A DNA stretch of 64,000 bases from Alistipes_A hominis (GCF_014288115.1 NZ_JACOOK010000008.1:21198-85197); one strand, 5' to 3'; counted from the first letter of the stretch, positions 9,850-18,729 are shown. Notes: generated by a model from the letters alone, not told the origin. Made by a program: numbers and translations.

Positions 9850-9999
9850 CCGAATAAATGCCGCTCTATCGATTACGGCAAGCGTTCGCCATGCGGCCGA
9901 TGCTTTTGATCAATCTTATGGGGAGAACGTACAGCCTGCCCCGAATTCCCCGGAACCGACGTCGACAGACGACTTCGAGGCATATATGCCGGGCACTAT

Positions 10000-11124
10000 T
10001 TACGCTCCCAGCCAATAGTCGAATTTTAGGGATATGTCGTTCCCCGTTTGTTTCAAATAATCGTTGATCGCCCGGATGTCCAGCGGGTCGAGTAAAATAT
10101 CGAGTGAATTTTTATAAATCCTTTCGGTCAGATGCACCGCCGACAGCGTATCGAAGATACGATCGTTCATCCGCGTAAAAGACCCGGCCAACGGAATGAC
10201 GACGAACGGTTTATTGAAAATAATACTGAACACCATTCCATGGAACGAATTGGTGACGACGTACCGGGCATTCCGGATCAGACTGAGCCACTCGTCCACA
10301 TTGGGATAGATTTTGTCGTATGCGTCCTGCCGTCCCTGACTTGCGACGTATTTCACCTCGATATGCCGGCTTCGAGCCCAAGCATAAACTTCGGCCACAT
10401 CGAAATCGATTTCATTGCCGAGCAGGTAAAGCAGCAGGTAATCCTGCGAATATAGGCACGGGGCGGCTATCGACGAATAATCGTGCACGGACAACAGCAA
10501 AGTAGGATCGGGTACCAATGAAGCGTCGCTGCGTCCCAACTCCCTGCATATTTCCACGCCCTGTCGCTCCCGCAATGCCAGTACGTCGAACCCGGATATG
10601 TACCGTTTAATCTTTTTCCGGAGGCTCCCGGCGAGTTTCATACCGCCGAACGACGGCGCATAAGCAATTTTTTTGCAACCTTCCGGCACGAACATCAGGT
10701 AATAGACCGGATCGACCGATCCCCAGACCTGATCGCTTCCGGCGATGTATGCATCCGCCCCGGGCGGATCGGTGAAAATATCATATTGATCATAGACTCT
10801 CGAAGTGACCGCAATAAAGCGCTCTTTGAATGTCGAAAAATGACGCGGATGGGCAGCATTCTCCTGCCTCACGATCCGGTTCATTTCTTTAAATCGCTGC
10901 GAAAAACGGAATTCCTTCCGACGGAATAACCGTAGCGAGATCTTCCTGACGATTCTACACGGAAGAGACAAAACCCATTTCAGGTTTATTTTCCGTCCGG
11001 GCGCATATCTTATCAGAAAAGCATCGTGCCCTTTATCCCGCAGAAAACGCTGAAGAGCATAACACTGAAGTATTTGACCGTAATTATCCTCGCTGTTCCA
11101 GAAAGTTACGATTCCAATTTTCAT
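10000..11124 (-). CDS. Polysaccharide pyruvyl transferase family protein
   Basis: The 374-residue product starts at ATG 11124 (MKIGIVTFW). SEDNYGQILQCYALQRFL (about residues 11-28) is the N-terminal signature of the polysaccharide pyruvyl transferase family, and GSDQVWG (about 130), DPTLLL and VTNSFHGMVFSIIFNKPFV (about 290) are further conserved blocks. Members add a ketal-linked pyruvate from phosphoenolpyruvate to a sugar, giving the polymer negative charge. A TTG three codons upstream is a less likely start. It lies inside the capsule operon between the MenD-like gene and the EpsG-like gene. Confidence 0.88.
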   Translation of the reverse strand: MKIGIVTFWNSEDNYGQILQCYALQRFLRDKGHDAFLIRYAPGRKINLKWVLSLPCRIVRKISLRLFRRKEFRFSQRFKEMNRIVRQENAAHPRHFSTFKERFIAVTSRVYDQYDIFTDPPGADAYIAGSDQVWGSVDPVYYLMFVPEGCKKIAYAPSFGGMKLAGSLRKKIKRYISGFDVLALRERQGVEICRELGRSDASLVPDPTLLLSVHDYSSIAAPCLYSQDYLLLYLLGNEIDFDVAEVYAWARSRHIEVKYVASQGRQDAYDKIYPNVDEWLSLIRNARYVVTNSFHGMVFSIIFNKPFVVIPLAGSFTRMNDRIFDTLSAVHLTERIYKNSLDILLDPLDIRAINDYLKQTGNDISLKFDYWLGA

Positions 11125-11161
11125 ATTCTGCAAATATTCTTATGAGACAAAAAGCCAATAG

Positions 11162-12898
11162 TTACCGGCCCAGCGTTTTTTTGATGAAACTTTTTTGTTT
11201 TTCGCTCATAACCGATCGTGCGAAATCCACCAACTTCCCTGTCGTATTCTGTTCGACGGAGCGAATGGCGCGAAGGGCATCGCTCTCGTCCCCGCTGTCG
11301 GTAAACACTTCGAAAAGCATCGGCCGGGCGGCCGGTTCAGGAGAGAGGAACCGCTCGTACAGCGCTTCGAATTCATTTTTGTCCGAAGCGCACATGTATT
11401 CGAATCCGAGATCTTCCGCATAGTGCCGGATCAATGCCTGCGATTTGTTGCCAAAATGCCCTGCCGCTGCGATATAAGGATCGGCTTCGTCTCCGAAAAG
11501 AGCTCCAGGATGGTCATACTGACGAAATTCGGTTCCCCGGCCGTTATTGATTATCAAAATCCGGACATTGTTGCCGACATGACGATTTCCGACCGCATTC
11601 ATATCGTAGAAAAACGCAAGATCGCCGAAAATACCGAAACAAAGTCGGGTCGGGTCGGCCAACGAAGCCCCGATCAGCGAAGAGACGCCGCCGTCGATCC
11701 CGAACCCGCCGACGTTCGAATCGGAAAACACGGACTTCGGTATTTCGAAGAAATTCCACGATCGCAGCGTATTCAGAATGCCGAAATGCAACACGGAGTT
11801 CTCCGGAAGAAGAGGCGCCATTTTATACGCCGTCCAAACATTCGAAAAGGGCAAATTCTGCGGAATAGCGTCGTAAACTTTTTGATAAAGCGCCCGACAG
11901 TTTTTCAGATATTCATCGGAATGCCTATCGGATACACCGGCATAATGCCCGAAAAAATTCTGCTCGGACATTTCGAATACATAACGCAGTTTATGAAAGG
12001 TATCGCGGATCTCGCCGTCCTCGCTGACGCGCCATACAGTCCGAGCCGAAGGATAGTAAGACGCGGATACCTCTCCGATATGAATCAGCAAATCGACGCT
12101 GTTGGTTTCGGTTGTAAGCATCTTTTGATTCTGCACCAACGAATAAAGAACCCTGTATCTCCCTTTGTAATTACTCGTATGATCGCAGAAAACGACGGCA
12201 TCGTGCGCCTCGCAGAATCGATCGACCGCCTCGGTCTGCTCCGAAGTCCATTTCGGATGGGAACCGACGAAAACGGCAACTTTACCTTCAGGAAATTCCG
12301 GAAACCGGTCTCCTGCACAAATCCTGTCGATCACGCGGACGGACGGCAGTTCCTTCACCGAATAATCCCTGCTGTAAGTGGTCGCCAAATTGATATGCGC
12401 CGGACCGCCGCCGCGATGCTTGAGGGCCAGGATCGCCTTATTGGCATTTATTTCGCAACTCCACGCTTCTTCCTCGTCCCTTACGGCCGGAAGCGAAACG
12501 CTTACATGAACGATATCGTTGAGCGGTCTGCTGCGATCGATTACCTGAGGTATATGATGCCCGACCCTGCCTTCGTACTGCGTCGACGTGATCGCCAGTA
12601 CGGGCAACTTCCGGTAAAAGGCTTCGGTCAGCCCAGGAAGGTAATTTCTCGAAGCTGTAGCGCCCGTACAGCTCAAGACGACCGGCTCGCCGGACTCTGC
12701 CGCCAGACCGCACGCCATATAGGCCGCCGAACGCTCATCGACCGAAGAATAGATCTCGAAATAGGGATCCTGCTGTATCGAAGCGACGAACGTTATGTTC
12801 GTAGCGCCCGGAGATGCTATGATTTTACGGATGTTATTAGCTTTCAACAGAGCGATCACGATCTGCGCATTGCGTTCGGAGGTGTAATACTTTTCCAT
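11162..12898 (-). CDS. MenD-like thiamine-diphosphate-dependent enzyme in capsule operon
   Basis: The 578-residue protein has the three-domain layout of ThDP enzymes. The N-terminal PYR domain carries IIASPGATN (about 25) and SSVDERSAAYMACGLA with the catalytic Glu (about 54). The C-terminal PP domain has the cofactor motif starting at FGDLAFFYDMNA and ending in LIINN (about 440-475), the GD...NN motif that binds Mg-diphosphate. The spacing is closest to MenD, but the usual MenD SPGSRS block is replaced and the gene lies between sugar genes, not menaquinone genes. A role in making a modified or branched sugar by decarboxylation or carboligation is an inference. It is followed closely by the pyruvyl transferase gene (38 bp). 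Confidence 0.78.
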   Translation of the reverse strand: MEKYYTSERNAQIVIALLKANNIRKIIASPGATNITFVASIQQDPYFEIYSSVDERSAAYMACGLAAESGEPVVLSCTGATASRNYLPGLTEAFYRKLPVLAITSTQYEGRVGHHIPQVIDRSRPLNDIVHVSVSLPAVRDEEEAWSCEINANKAILALKHRGGGPAHINLATTYSRDYSVKELPSVRVIDRICAGDRFPEFPEGKVAVFVGSHPKWTSEQTEAVDRFCEAHDAVVFCDHTSNYKGRYRVLYSLVQNQKMLTTETNSVDLLIHIGEVSASYYPSARTVWRVSEDGEIRDTFHKLRYVFEMSEQNFFGHYAGVSDRHSDEYLKNCRALYQKVYDAIPQNLPFSNVWTAYKMAPLLPENSVLHFGILNTLRSWNFFEIPKSVFSDSNVGGFGIDGGVSSLIGASLADPTRLCFGIFGDLAFFYDMNAVGNRHVGNNVRILIINNGRGTEFRQYDHPGALFGDEADPYIAAAGHFGNKSQALIRHYAEDLGFEYMCASDKNEFEALYERFLSPEPAARPMLFEVFTDSGDESDALRAIRSVEQNTTGKLVDFARSVMSEKQKSFIKKTLGR

Positions 12899-12933
12899 GA
12901 TATTTGTCTGACGATTATCGAAAAAAGGATCAA

Positions 12934-14043
12934 TTACCGTTTGATAAGTTTTCGTATGAGTTCAAATAAATTACGGGGCATATACCTTGCCGCCAGATAC
13001 GCCAAGCGGAATTTTACGGACGGAATCTCACGAAGCGGAGTCCGTTCGCCCGTGATTCTGTCGCAACGGGCTTCCGCCGTCCAAACGATCTGCGCGAACC
13101 GCGGATTCCGAACAAAACGTTCCAGACAGAACCGCAATCCGTCGGCCGGTTTCGTAAAACCGGCCGTGTCGCAGAACCGGTCGATTTGCGTATTGTCGAA
13201 TTTGCGATCATACCATCTGTCATATCGCACCTGATATTGCGTTTCCGGATTTTTCAGGTTGGGAGCCGCGTCAGGCATCACCACTCCGGGACGTGTCCCC
13301 AGATGAGTTTCAAGTACATCGAGGTATATTCCCAGCACATCGCTCCATCTGATCGCCTCCGCAGCAGTAACATGAAACGCACGGCCGTTAGCCGCCGGTT
13401 TTCCGGCAACAGCGGCTATACCGCACGCCACATCGTAACCATAGGTCAACGTAGTCATTTTTTCCGCGATATCTTTCGGAAAAACGATTTTTCTACCGTT
13501 CATAGCCCGGTATAGCCACTGCTCTTTTTCCAGTACGCCCAGTTGCAACCGTATTTCGCTGTAAGTTATATAAGGGCGGACGATCACCCAGTTCGTTTTT
13601 CCGGACTGCGACAGTAAATTTTCTTCGCGGGCCTTTGCAAGGGCGTATTCGTCGGTTCGCAGGTAAACTTCATCGTTTACGGTATCCAACAACCTCGGCG
13701 AGGTTTCGACGATCGGCTCGTTCGATCCGGCATAAACCCGGGCCGAACTCAAAAAAACATATTGTTTGCATACCGACAACAAGAAATCCACGCGCTCCCT
13801 GAATTCGTCGGGCGTATAAACCATAAAATCCACGATGCAGTCCCACTTCGCCCCCACAGGGACAAGCGATCGGACAAAGCCGATATCATGGGCATTTCCC
13901 CGTACGTACCGTATACAACCGTTTTCGACGGAGGGAAATTCTTTGCGGGTGGTAACCGTCAGTTCATTCGCAGGATCGGCCGCAAGGATCCCGACCAGGT
14001 GCGATCCCATGGCGCCGGTACCTCCCATAATTAAAATCCGCAT
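12934..14043 (-). CDS. NAD-dependent epimerase/dehydratase (SDR) of capsule operon
   Basis: The 369-residue protein opens with the Rossmann motif MRILIMGGTGAMGSHLVG and has the extended-SDR features FLSSARVYAG (about 97-106) and an active-site-like YALAKAREE (about 131). Members reduce, epimerise or dehydrate nucleotide-activated sugars in the cytoplasm. It sits 35 bp upstream of the MenD-like gene, so the two may act in one pathway, for example reduction of a product made by the ThDP enzyme. The substrate is not visible. Confidence 0.82.
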   Translation of the reverse strand: MRILIMGGTGAMGSHLVGILAADPANELTVTTRKEFPSVENGCIRYVRGNAHDIGFVRSLVPVGAKWDCIVDFMVYTPDEFRERVDFLLSVCKQYVFLSSARVYAGSNEPIVETSPRLLDTVNDEVYLRTDEYALAKAREENLLSQSGKTNWVIVRPYITYSEIRLQLGVLEKEQWLYRAMNGRKIVFPKDIAEKMTTLTYGYDVACGIAAVAGKPAANGRAFHVTAAEAIRWSDVLGIYLDVLETHLGTRPGVVMPDAAPNLKNPETQYQVRYDRWYDRKFDNTQIDRFCDTAGFTKPADGLRFCLERFVRNPRFAQIVWTAEARCDRITGERTPLREIPSVKFRLAYLAARYMPRNLFELIRKLIKR

Positions 14044-14197
14044 ACTTTTTCAGACATTTTACCGGCCTGTCAATTCGGAATGAAATAATCCGGACATGTA
14101 TTCTACAAGGAGTCTCCGCCGAGAATTTCTTCTTAAAAAATACCGAAATGAACAACCATTCAGCAGACGCCTGTCTACGAGGCATCAACCGGACTAC

Positions 14198-15712
14198 TCA
14201 GAGCCGTACTATTTTGCGAATAGGCTTTATGAACAGGTCGCGTTCATACTGATTCATTGAGAACCGATAGATACAGGGAAAATATATCAACGAAAAAACA
14301 ACCGCAACACACAGGAAAGAGAGTACGCTGTCTACCGATACGTATTTCAACAAGATGAACGCGCCGACAGTAATGATCAACGGAGCGACACTCATCCGCG
14401 CGATCTCCGTCCAGAAAAGCGGTATATCCAAATGAATTTTGCGCTTATAATAGATATTCAACAGGATGCCATGTCCCAGCACGACCGCTACGGAAGTTAC
14501 CGCCGCCACACCGAAAGCTCCGAACTGTCTGGCTGCCGGGATGGCCGCAGCCAGACTCGCCGCGGAAACCGCCAGAATAAGGATCGACCTGTATTTCATT
14601 TCATTCCTCGCCTGAAGAATCGTAATTCCCAGATTCTGAATCATCGGAATCAGGGTCGAAGCAAAAAACATCAACGCGATAACATAAGTTTCGTCATACC
14701 CTTCGCCGGCCCACAACGCGATAAACGGCCGCCCCAACAGAATAAAAGCAGACAGGACATATGCCAGTACGATGTACTGGATACGTCCGATACGAATAAA
14801 CAGATCGGATACGGTCTGCTCCGACGCGCCGGTAGTGATCATTGCCGTAACTTTGGGTAGGAAAACGCCGGATATCGAGGTCGAAAACGAATAGTACATA
14901 TCTTTCAGGTAAATCGCTACGGCAAAAACGGCCACGGCTGCGGTGCCGACGGTGGCTCCCAACACAAACTGCCCCGTACCCCAGTAAATGCGGTCCATAA
15001 TCGCATTCAGAAATATCCAAAACGAATAAACGGTCACTTCCCGGAGAAACCCCCAGCGAAAACGTCCGAAAACGATCCGTATCCCGATTTTGCGACGACA
15101 GTAATAATAATTCAACAACAGTGTAACGAGATTGAACAGCGTTTGCACGACTACCATCGCTACGGCCCGATACCCCATTTTCAACAAACAGATCATCACG
15201 ACGGTGTTAAGCAAGATGCGGACGATCTGAACGACTTTCTGAAAAATAAAATCTTCGTAAGCCGTAACAACGGCTCCGAAAATACTCAGAGGAAAAGTGA
15301 CGGCCAAATTAAAAATCAAAATGATCATCAACACCTTAGCCCGTTCGACCTCAACGACGGTCATCGTATCTCCGAACAATGCTTCGACATTGAAATACAG
15401 TCCCAAGCCGGCTCCGAATGCAAGTATACCGATCACCGAATAGAGGATCAGAAACATTCCGAACATGGCGTATTGCTCCTGCTGTCTGCCTTCCGCGCGA
15501 AATTTAGCCGTATAACGGATAATAGCATTTCCAAAGCCGAAATCCATGATCGTCAGATAGGCGATCACAGACGCCACGAGCGAATAAAGACCGTATTCGC
15601 TCTGCCCCATCATCCGCAGCATATAGGGCGTATAAAGCAGCCCGACCAGCGAGTTCAGCCCGATCACTACGTAATTTAGAACGGCTCCGGCTTTCAGTTG
15701 ATTTACGACCAT
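14198..15712 (-). CDS. Oligosaccharide flippase, Wzx/PST type
   Basis: The 504-residue protein has about 14 hydrophobic segments. The N-terminal block ends with GLLYTPYMLRMMGQSEYGLY (about 24-43), which is typical of the polysaccharide transport (PST/MOP) family. Such proteins move undecaprenyl-linked repeat units across the inner membrane before polymerisation. It is the first clear biosynthesis gene after the two regulatory-position genes. A 183-bp gap on its upstream side and a 154-bp gap on its downstream side hold no recognisable gene. Confidence 0.92.
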   Translation of the reverse strand: MVVNQLKAGAVLNYVVIGLNSLVGLLYTPYMLRMMGQSEYGLYSLVASVIAYLTIMDFGFGNAIIRYTAKFRAEGRQQEQYAMFGMFLILYSVIGILAFGAGLGLYFNVEALFGDTMTVVEVERAKVLMIILIFNLAVTFPLSIFGAVVTAYEDFIFQKVVQIVRILLNTVVMICLLKMGYRAVAMVVVQTLFNLVTLLLNYYYCRRKIGIRIVFGRFRWGFLREVTVYSFWIFLNAIMDRIYWGTGQFVLGATVGTAAVAVFAVAIYLKDMYYSFSTSISGVFLPKVTAMITTGASEQTVSDLFIRIGRIQYIVLAYVLSAFILLGRPFIALWAGEGYDETYVIALMFFASTLIPMIQNLGITILQARNEMKYRSILILAVSAASLAAAIPAARQFGAFGVAAVTSVAVVLGHGILLNIYYKRKIHLDIPLFWTEIARMSVAPLIITVGAFILLKYVSVDSVLSFLCVAVVFSLIYFPCIYRFSMNQYERDLFIKPIRKIVRL

Positions 15713-15895
15713 CGGATTTTACCCATTACTATGTCCGAAAAATAAATCTTTTGTAACAGATATTGCATCCAGCACCGACGCATAAAGCGAGGAGACATTC
15801 TCGAAACACACCCAATATCATATCCCTATAAGGCCGGTACGAATGTCTCGTACCGCCCGAAAGACACGGGATTACCCCAATACGTACAGGCAAAT

Positions 15896-16750
15896 TCATT
15901 CGGCCTCCTGCATTATTTCATGCTGCACCCTGTCCATAATATCGGAGCAACATTGCTCGACGGCGTAACTGGTAGCAAGATACCATGTATCGGTACGAGT
16001 CTCGACAGTATTCGCCACCCCTTCGATCAATCCGGCAATCCGCTTCGGCAGATCGTGCTCACAAGGGAACGCACCGGAAATCCGCAACAGATCATACCAT
16101 GCCGTCAACAACGGAAGTTGTTCGGCGACAGCGTTCTCAGGAAGAACCAAACGTTTCTTATAATAGTTATACGCACGCAACACCGCATCGTGAAAACGAT
16201 CGTCCCGGAAAGCATCGCTATAATTTTGCAGCAACTCGATCCTACGTACGGCTATTTCCTGAGGAAGTCTTCTCCAGCAACCCTTCGTATCCAGTTCGCC
16301 GACCCATTGCCCGCACTTTGCTCGGTAAAACGGGTAATAATCCAATTCCGTATTATCACCCATAACATTTCCCAACTCATAAGCTATACAGCGCAGTACA
16401 TCCAACTCCTGTCCTGGATCGGGATCTTTCAAATAACTGTCTAAAAGTCGGTAATATAATCCGCTACATTCTTCGTCTTTTTTTCCGTAAACGCCCCATG
16501 CGGATTCTTTAACCAGGCGATACATCCGGCACAAACCATTAACCGAGGTACGATCCATGATCTGATAAAGAATGTCCATCTTGCGGATAATTTTATTGCA
16601 ATTCAAATAATCACAAGACGACGCAACACAACACAACATACTAATCGACAAATACATACGAAGAAGAGCATCGATACGTACTTCGCTTTGTCCTTTTATG
16701 CGGTGATTACACAAAAACGGAAGCAATACCTGTAAATCTGTTTCGGTCAT
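15896..16750 (-). CDS. Unknown soluble protein in the upxZ position
   Basis: I do not recognise this 284-residue protein. It is soluble, mostly helical in composition and rich in Cys near the N terminus (SMLCCVASSCDYLNCNK, about 33-49), with no signal peptide and no clear catalytic motif. It lies 57 bp downstream of upxY, where Bacteroides capsule operons carry upxZ, whose products inhibit UpxY proteins of other loci. It is much longer than UpxZ (about 160 residues) and not visibly similar. A regulatory partner of UpxY is a position-based inference only. Confidence 0.6.
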   Translation of the reverse strand: MTETDLQVLLPFLCNHRIKGQSEVRIDALLRMYLSISMLCCVASSCDYLNCNKIIRKMDILYQIMDRTSVNGLCRMYRLVKESAWGVYGKKDEECSGLYYRLLDSYLKDPDPGQELDVLRCIAYELGNVMGDNTELDYYPFYRAKCGQWVGELDTKGCWRRLPQEIAVRRIELLQNYSDAFRDDRFHDAVLRAYNYYKKRLVLPENAVAEQLPLLTAWYDLLRISGAFPCEHDLPKRIAGLIEGVANTVETRTDTWYLATSYAVEQCCSDIMDRVQHEIMQEAE

Positions 16751-16807
16751 GGAAATTCCGGTTATGGCTGTTAAAATAAGAGATGAACGGGATGAAACGA
16801 CCGCTGT

Positions 16808-17341
16808 CTATTCGGATAAAATTTCGATCAGATCGGGATTGACTTCAACCGCGACAGCCAAAGTATTGGGCAACTCTATCACCAGCCGTTTGGCCTTTGC
16901 GCCTTTTACCTTCATAAATATGCCTTCAATTCCATCAAACGGCCCTCCGTGAATTCGGATTCGGGTTCCTTTATCGATATTCAACTCCTGAGGCGTAAAA
17001 TAAATGGGACGTTCCGATCCTTTCACCGCATTGATAAACTGTTCCATCTGGCTGTCGGGAATAATAAGAGGTTCTGCCTGTCTGCCGCCCCGGCGGTACC
17101 GATATTGGAAATAATTATCGGCTTCCAAAAAAGGAGCTAAAACTTTTTCGGTAGAATGAACGAACAGCAAATCCCATATTACAGGAACGTAAGCGCGTAT
17201 TTTCTTACCATTTCGATTTTTAATCTCGCAACGCATAGGAACGAATGTTTCGACAGAAGCTTTATCGAGACGGTCCCGCGTATCCGATTTGCGATTATAC
17301 AGAAAACGCATTACATACCAAACGAGTCGTTCTTCCTCCAT
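16808..17341 (-). CDS. upxY: UpxY-family transcription antiterminator (NusG-like)
   Basis: The 177-residue product starts at ATG 17341 (MEEERLVWYVMR); another in-frame ATG lies at 17353. It shows the NGN domain start WYVMRFLYNRK, the middle block VPVIWDLLFVHS (about 52-63) and a C-terminal KOW motif, KGTRIRIHGGPFDGIEGIF (about 122-140). UpxY proteins travel with RNA polymerase and prevent premature termination in the long untranslated leader of their own capsule operon. It is the first gene of the operon, 155 bp from an inverted repeat that bounds an invertible promoter segment, as in Bacteroides capsule loci. Confidence 0.93.
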   Translation of the reverse strand: MEEERLVWYVMRFLYNRKSDTRDRLDKASVETFVPMRCEIKNRNGKKIRAYVPVIWDLLFVHSTEKVLAPFLEADNYFQYRYRRGGRQAEPLIIPDSQMEQFINAVKGSERPIYFTPQELNIDKGTRIRIHGGPFDGIEGIFMKVKGAKAKRLVIELPNTLAVAVEVNPDLIEILSE

Positions 17342-17495
17342 GCATTGTGACATTCGAATTCTCTCTGCTTTCAGGCTTAATCATCGCTAAATTTGAGCTA
17401 TGGACATAACTCTGAATCCCCTAATATCACCTATATCACTAATACTAAGGTCATTGGAAACTAAAATTCTAAATACGCACTTTCGTATCAGTATC
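17342..17495 (-). promoter_or_regulatory. Untranslated leader of the capsule operon
   Basis: This stretch between the upxY start and the left inverted repeat holds no gene and no TAnnTTTG element directed at upxY. It would be the 5' leader transcribed when the invertible promoter points left, and it is where a UpxY protein would be expected to act. Confidence 0.6.
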
Positions 17496-17516
17496 GTTTC
17501 TTTGTAAGAGACGGCA
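17496..17516. repeat. Left inverted repeat of invertible capsule promoter
   Basis: A 21-bp sequence beginning GTTTCTTTGTAAGAG is present in perfect inverted orientation at 17795-17815. Identity stops exactly at both ends of the 21 bp. Confidence 0.92.
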
Positions 17517-17794
17517 TGGAATAATAAAATACTGTAAACAAGTGTAATAAACAATGAGAGAGTAGCGTTTATACATCATTCAGGATAAGAGATATATAAA
17601 TTGGGCAATGGGATCGTCGATTCGATAACGTATTCCGAACTTTTCCGGAGTAAATGCTGTTGCGATTTGAAAGTCACGTATATAATTATATAAATCAATG
17701 TGTTAGTAATACATAAAAACGCGCGAAATAGCTATAAATGATAATGGAATATTTGGCCGTTAGATTTATATTTCCAATATTTGTACCCATAAAG
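17517..17794. promoter_or_regulatory. Invertible DNA segment carrying the capsule promoter (sequenced in OFF orientation)
   Basis: The 278-bp AT-rich non-coding segment lies between perfect 21-bp inverted repeats just upstream of upxY. Phase-variable capsule loci of Bacteroides have the same architecture, where a recombinase inverts a promoter between short inverted repeats. The best promoter in the segment points right, away from upxY, so the assembled sequence represents the capsule OFF state. No recombinase gene is present in the window, so the enzyme must act in trans from elsewhere. Confidence 0.85.
17752..17783 (+). promoter_or_regulatory. Bacteroides-type promoter inside the invertible segment
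   Basis: TTTG at 17752-17755 and AATATTTG at 17776-17783 are 20 bp apart, matching the Bacteroidetes -33/-7 consensus TTTG-N19-21-TAnnTTTG with one mismatch. Transcription would start near 17790, just inside the right repeat, and run rightwards. After inversion it would start near 17521 and run into upxY. Confidence 0.7.
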
Positions 17795-17815
17795 TGCCGT
17801 CTCTTACAAAGAAAC
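17795..17815. repeat. Right inverted repeat of invertible capsule promoter
   Basis: Perfect reverse complement of 17496-17516 (21 of 21 bases), ending in CTTACAAAGAAAC. Confidence 0.92.
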
Positions 17816-17831
17816 ATCCTAAACCTATAAA

Positions 17832-17942
17832 TTACCAACAGCGATCCGCAACAAAGAAAACATTGATACCCAGCCCTTGGGGATCATCCTGCATCTCTTT
17901 CGTATAGATTCCGGGATTCGCTTTTAAAGCTATTTTTCGCAT
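17832..17942 (-). CDS. Possible 36-residue small open reading frame beside the switch
   Basis: An ATG at 17942 opens a 36-codon frame that starts MRKIALKANPGIY and ends VADRCW before a TAA. It lies between the invertible segment and gntR, opposite in strand to gntR. No ribosome-binding site is obvious, and I do not recognise the peptide. It could be a small expressed peptide, a remnant of a longer gene or chance. Confidence 0.25.
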   Translation of the reverse strand: MRKIALKANPGIYTKEMQDDPQGLGINVFFVADRCW

Positions 17943-18025
17943 TCGGTTATCGAAAACGAGCCGCCGCCATTATAATGATTTTGGAGGAAAATACCGGAAA
18001 AATTCTCCGGTTCCGAATAAACGGT

Positions 18026-18033
18026 TATCTTTG
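18026..18033 (+). promoter_or_regulatory. -7 element of the gntR promoter
   Basis: TATCTTTG is a perfect TAnnTTTG match ending 18 bp before the gntR ATG at 18052. No TTTG is found at the -33 distance. It supports an independent promoter for gntR. Confidence 0.55.
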
Positions 18034-18051
18034 CAAGAAACATCAGATGAT

Positions 18052-18726
18052 ATGATGAAAGAGCGACCGGATTCGGTCATACGGAAAAGATCGCTGGCCG
18101 AAGAGTTGGCCGAACGGCTCCGCCAACGGATTACGGACGGGCAATTCGAGGTAGGCGAAAAACTGCCGGCCGAGCCGGAACTGATGCGTATTTTCGGCAT
18201 CGGCCGTTCGACGGTGCGCGAAGCTGTGAAGATACTGGTTAACATGGGGTTCCTGAAAGTGCAACAAGGAGCCGGGACGTTTGTCGAGAGCCGGGCGGCG
18301 GCGGACGACCCGATGGCGCAACGTCTCCGCCGTGCCGACATCCGCGACCTGGACGAAGTGCGGAGAATACTGGAGGTCGCCATCGTCGAGCGGGCTGCCG
18401 GACGGCGTACGGAGCAGGATATCGAAAAGATCGAAAGATTCCTTGCGGAACGCGGCGCGACGGCAGCGGCGGGGCGGTTGGAGGCGTGTATCGAAGCGGA
18501 TATCCGGTTTCATGTCGCTTTGGCGGAAGCTACGCACAACGAGATTTTGTACGAACTCTACCGGTCGGCGACCATCCACCTGCAAAAAGGTTTCGAACAC
18601 ATTTACGTCGATACGGGCTATTTTCTCGCATCGCAGCCTACGCACGAACGGTTGGTACGGGATATAATCGCCCGGGATGCCCGGAAGGCGCTGCATACGA
18701 TCGGCATTATCCTGAAAGAACCGTAA
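18052..18726 (+). CDS. GntR-family transcriptional regulator, FadR subfamily (FCD domain)
   Basis: The 224-residue protein has an N-terminal winged helix, LAEELAERLRQRI followed by GEKLPAEPELMRIFGIGRST (about 14-47), which is the GntR DNA-binding signature. The C-terminal FCD domain has the metal-binding pattern D...H in EADIRFHVALAEATH (about 151-165), with a further His in QPTHERL. FadR-type regulators sense small carboxylic acids or sugar acids. The stop is 3 bp before the MFS gene, so it probably controls that exporter. The start at 18052 or 18055 follows a -7 element; an upstream TTG at 18031 is rejected because it overlaps that element. Confidence 0.9.
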   Translation: MMKERPDSVIRKRSLAEELAERLRQRITDGQFEVGEKLPAEPELMRIFGIGRSTVREAVKILVNMGFLKVQQGAGTFVESRAAADDPMAQRLRRADIRDLDEVRRILEVAIVERAAGRRTEQDIEKIERFLAERGATAAAGRLEACIEADIRFHVALAEATHNEILYELYRSATIHLQKGFEHIYVDTGYFLASQPTHERLVRDIIARDARKALHTIGIILKEP

Positions 18727-18729
18727 CCC

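Noticed and set aside
11195..13234. A 679-codon plus-strand frame across the MenD-like and SDR genes
   Set aside because: It lies antisense to two genes with clear catalytic motifs and has no recognisable motif itself.
17517..17560. Possible promoter directed at upxY in the present orientation (CAAGTGTA on the plus strand, that is TACACTTG)
   Set aside because: It deviates from TAnnTTTG and has no TTTG at the proper distance, so the right-pointing promoter is the better candidate.
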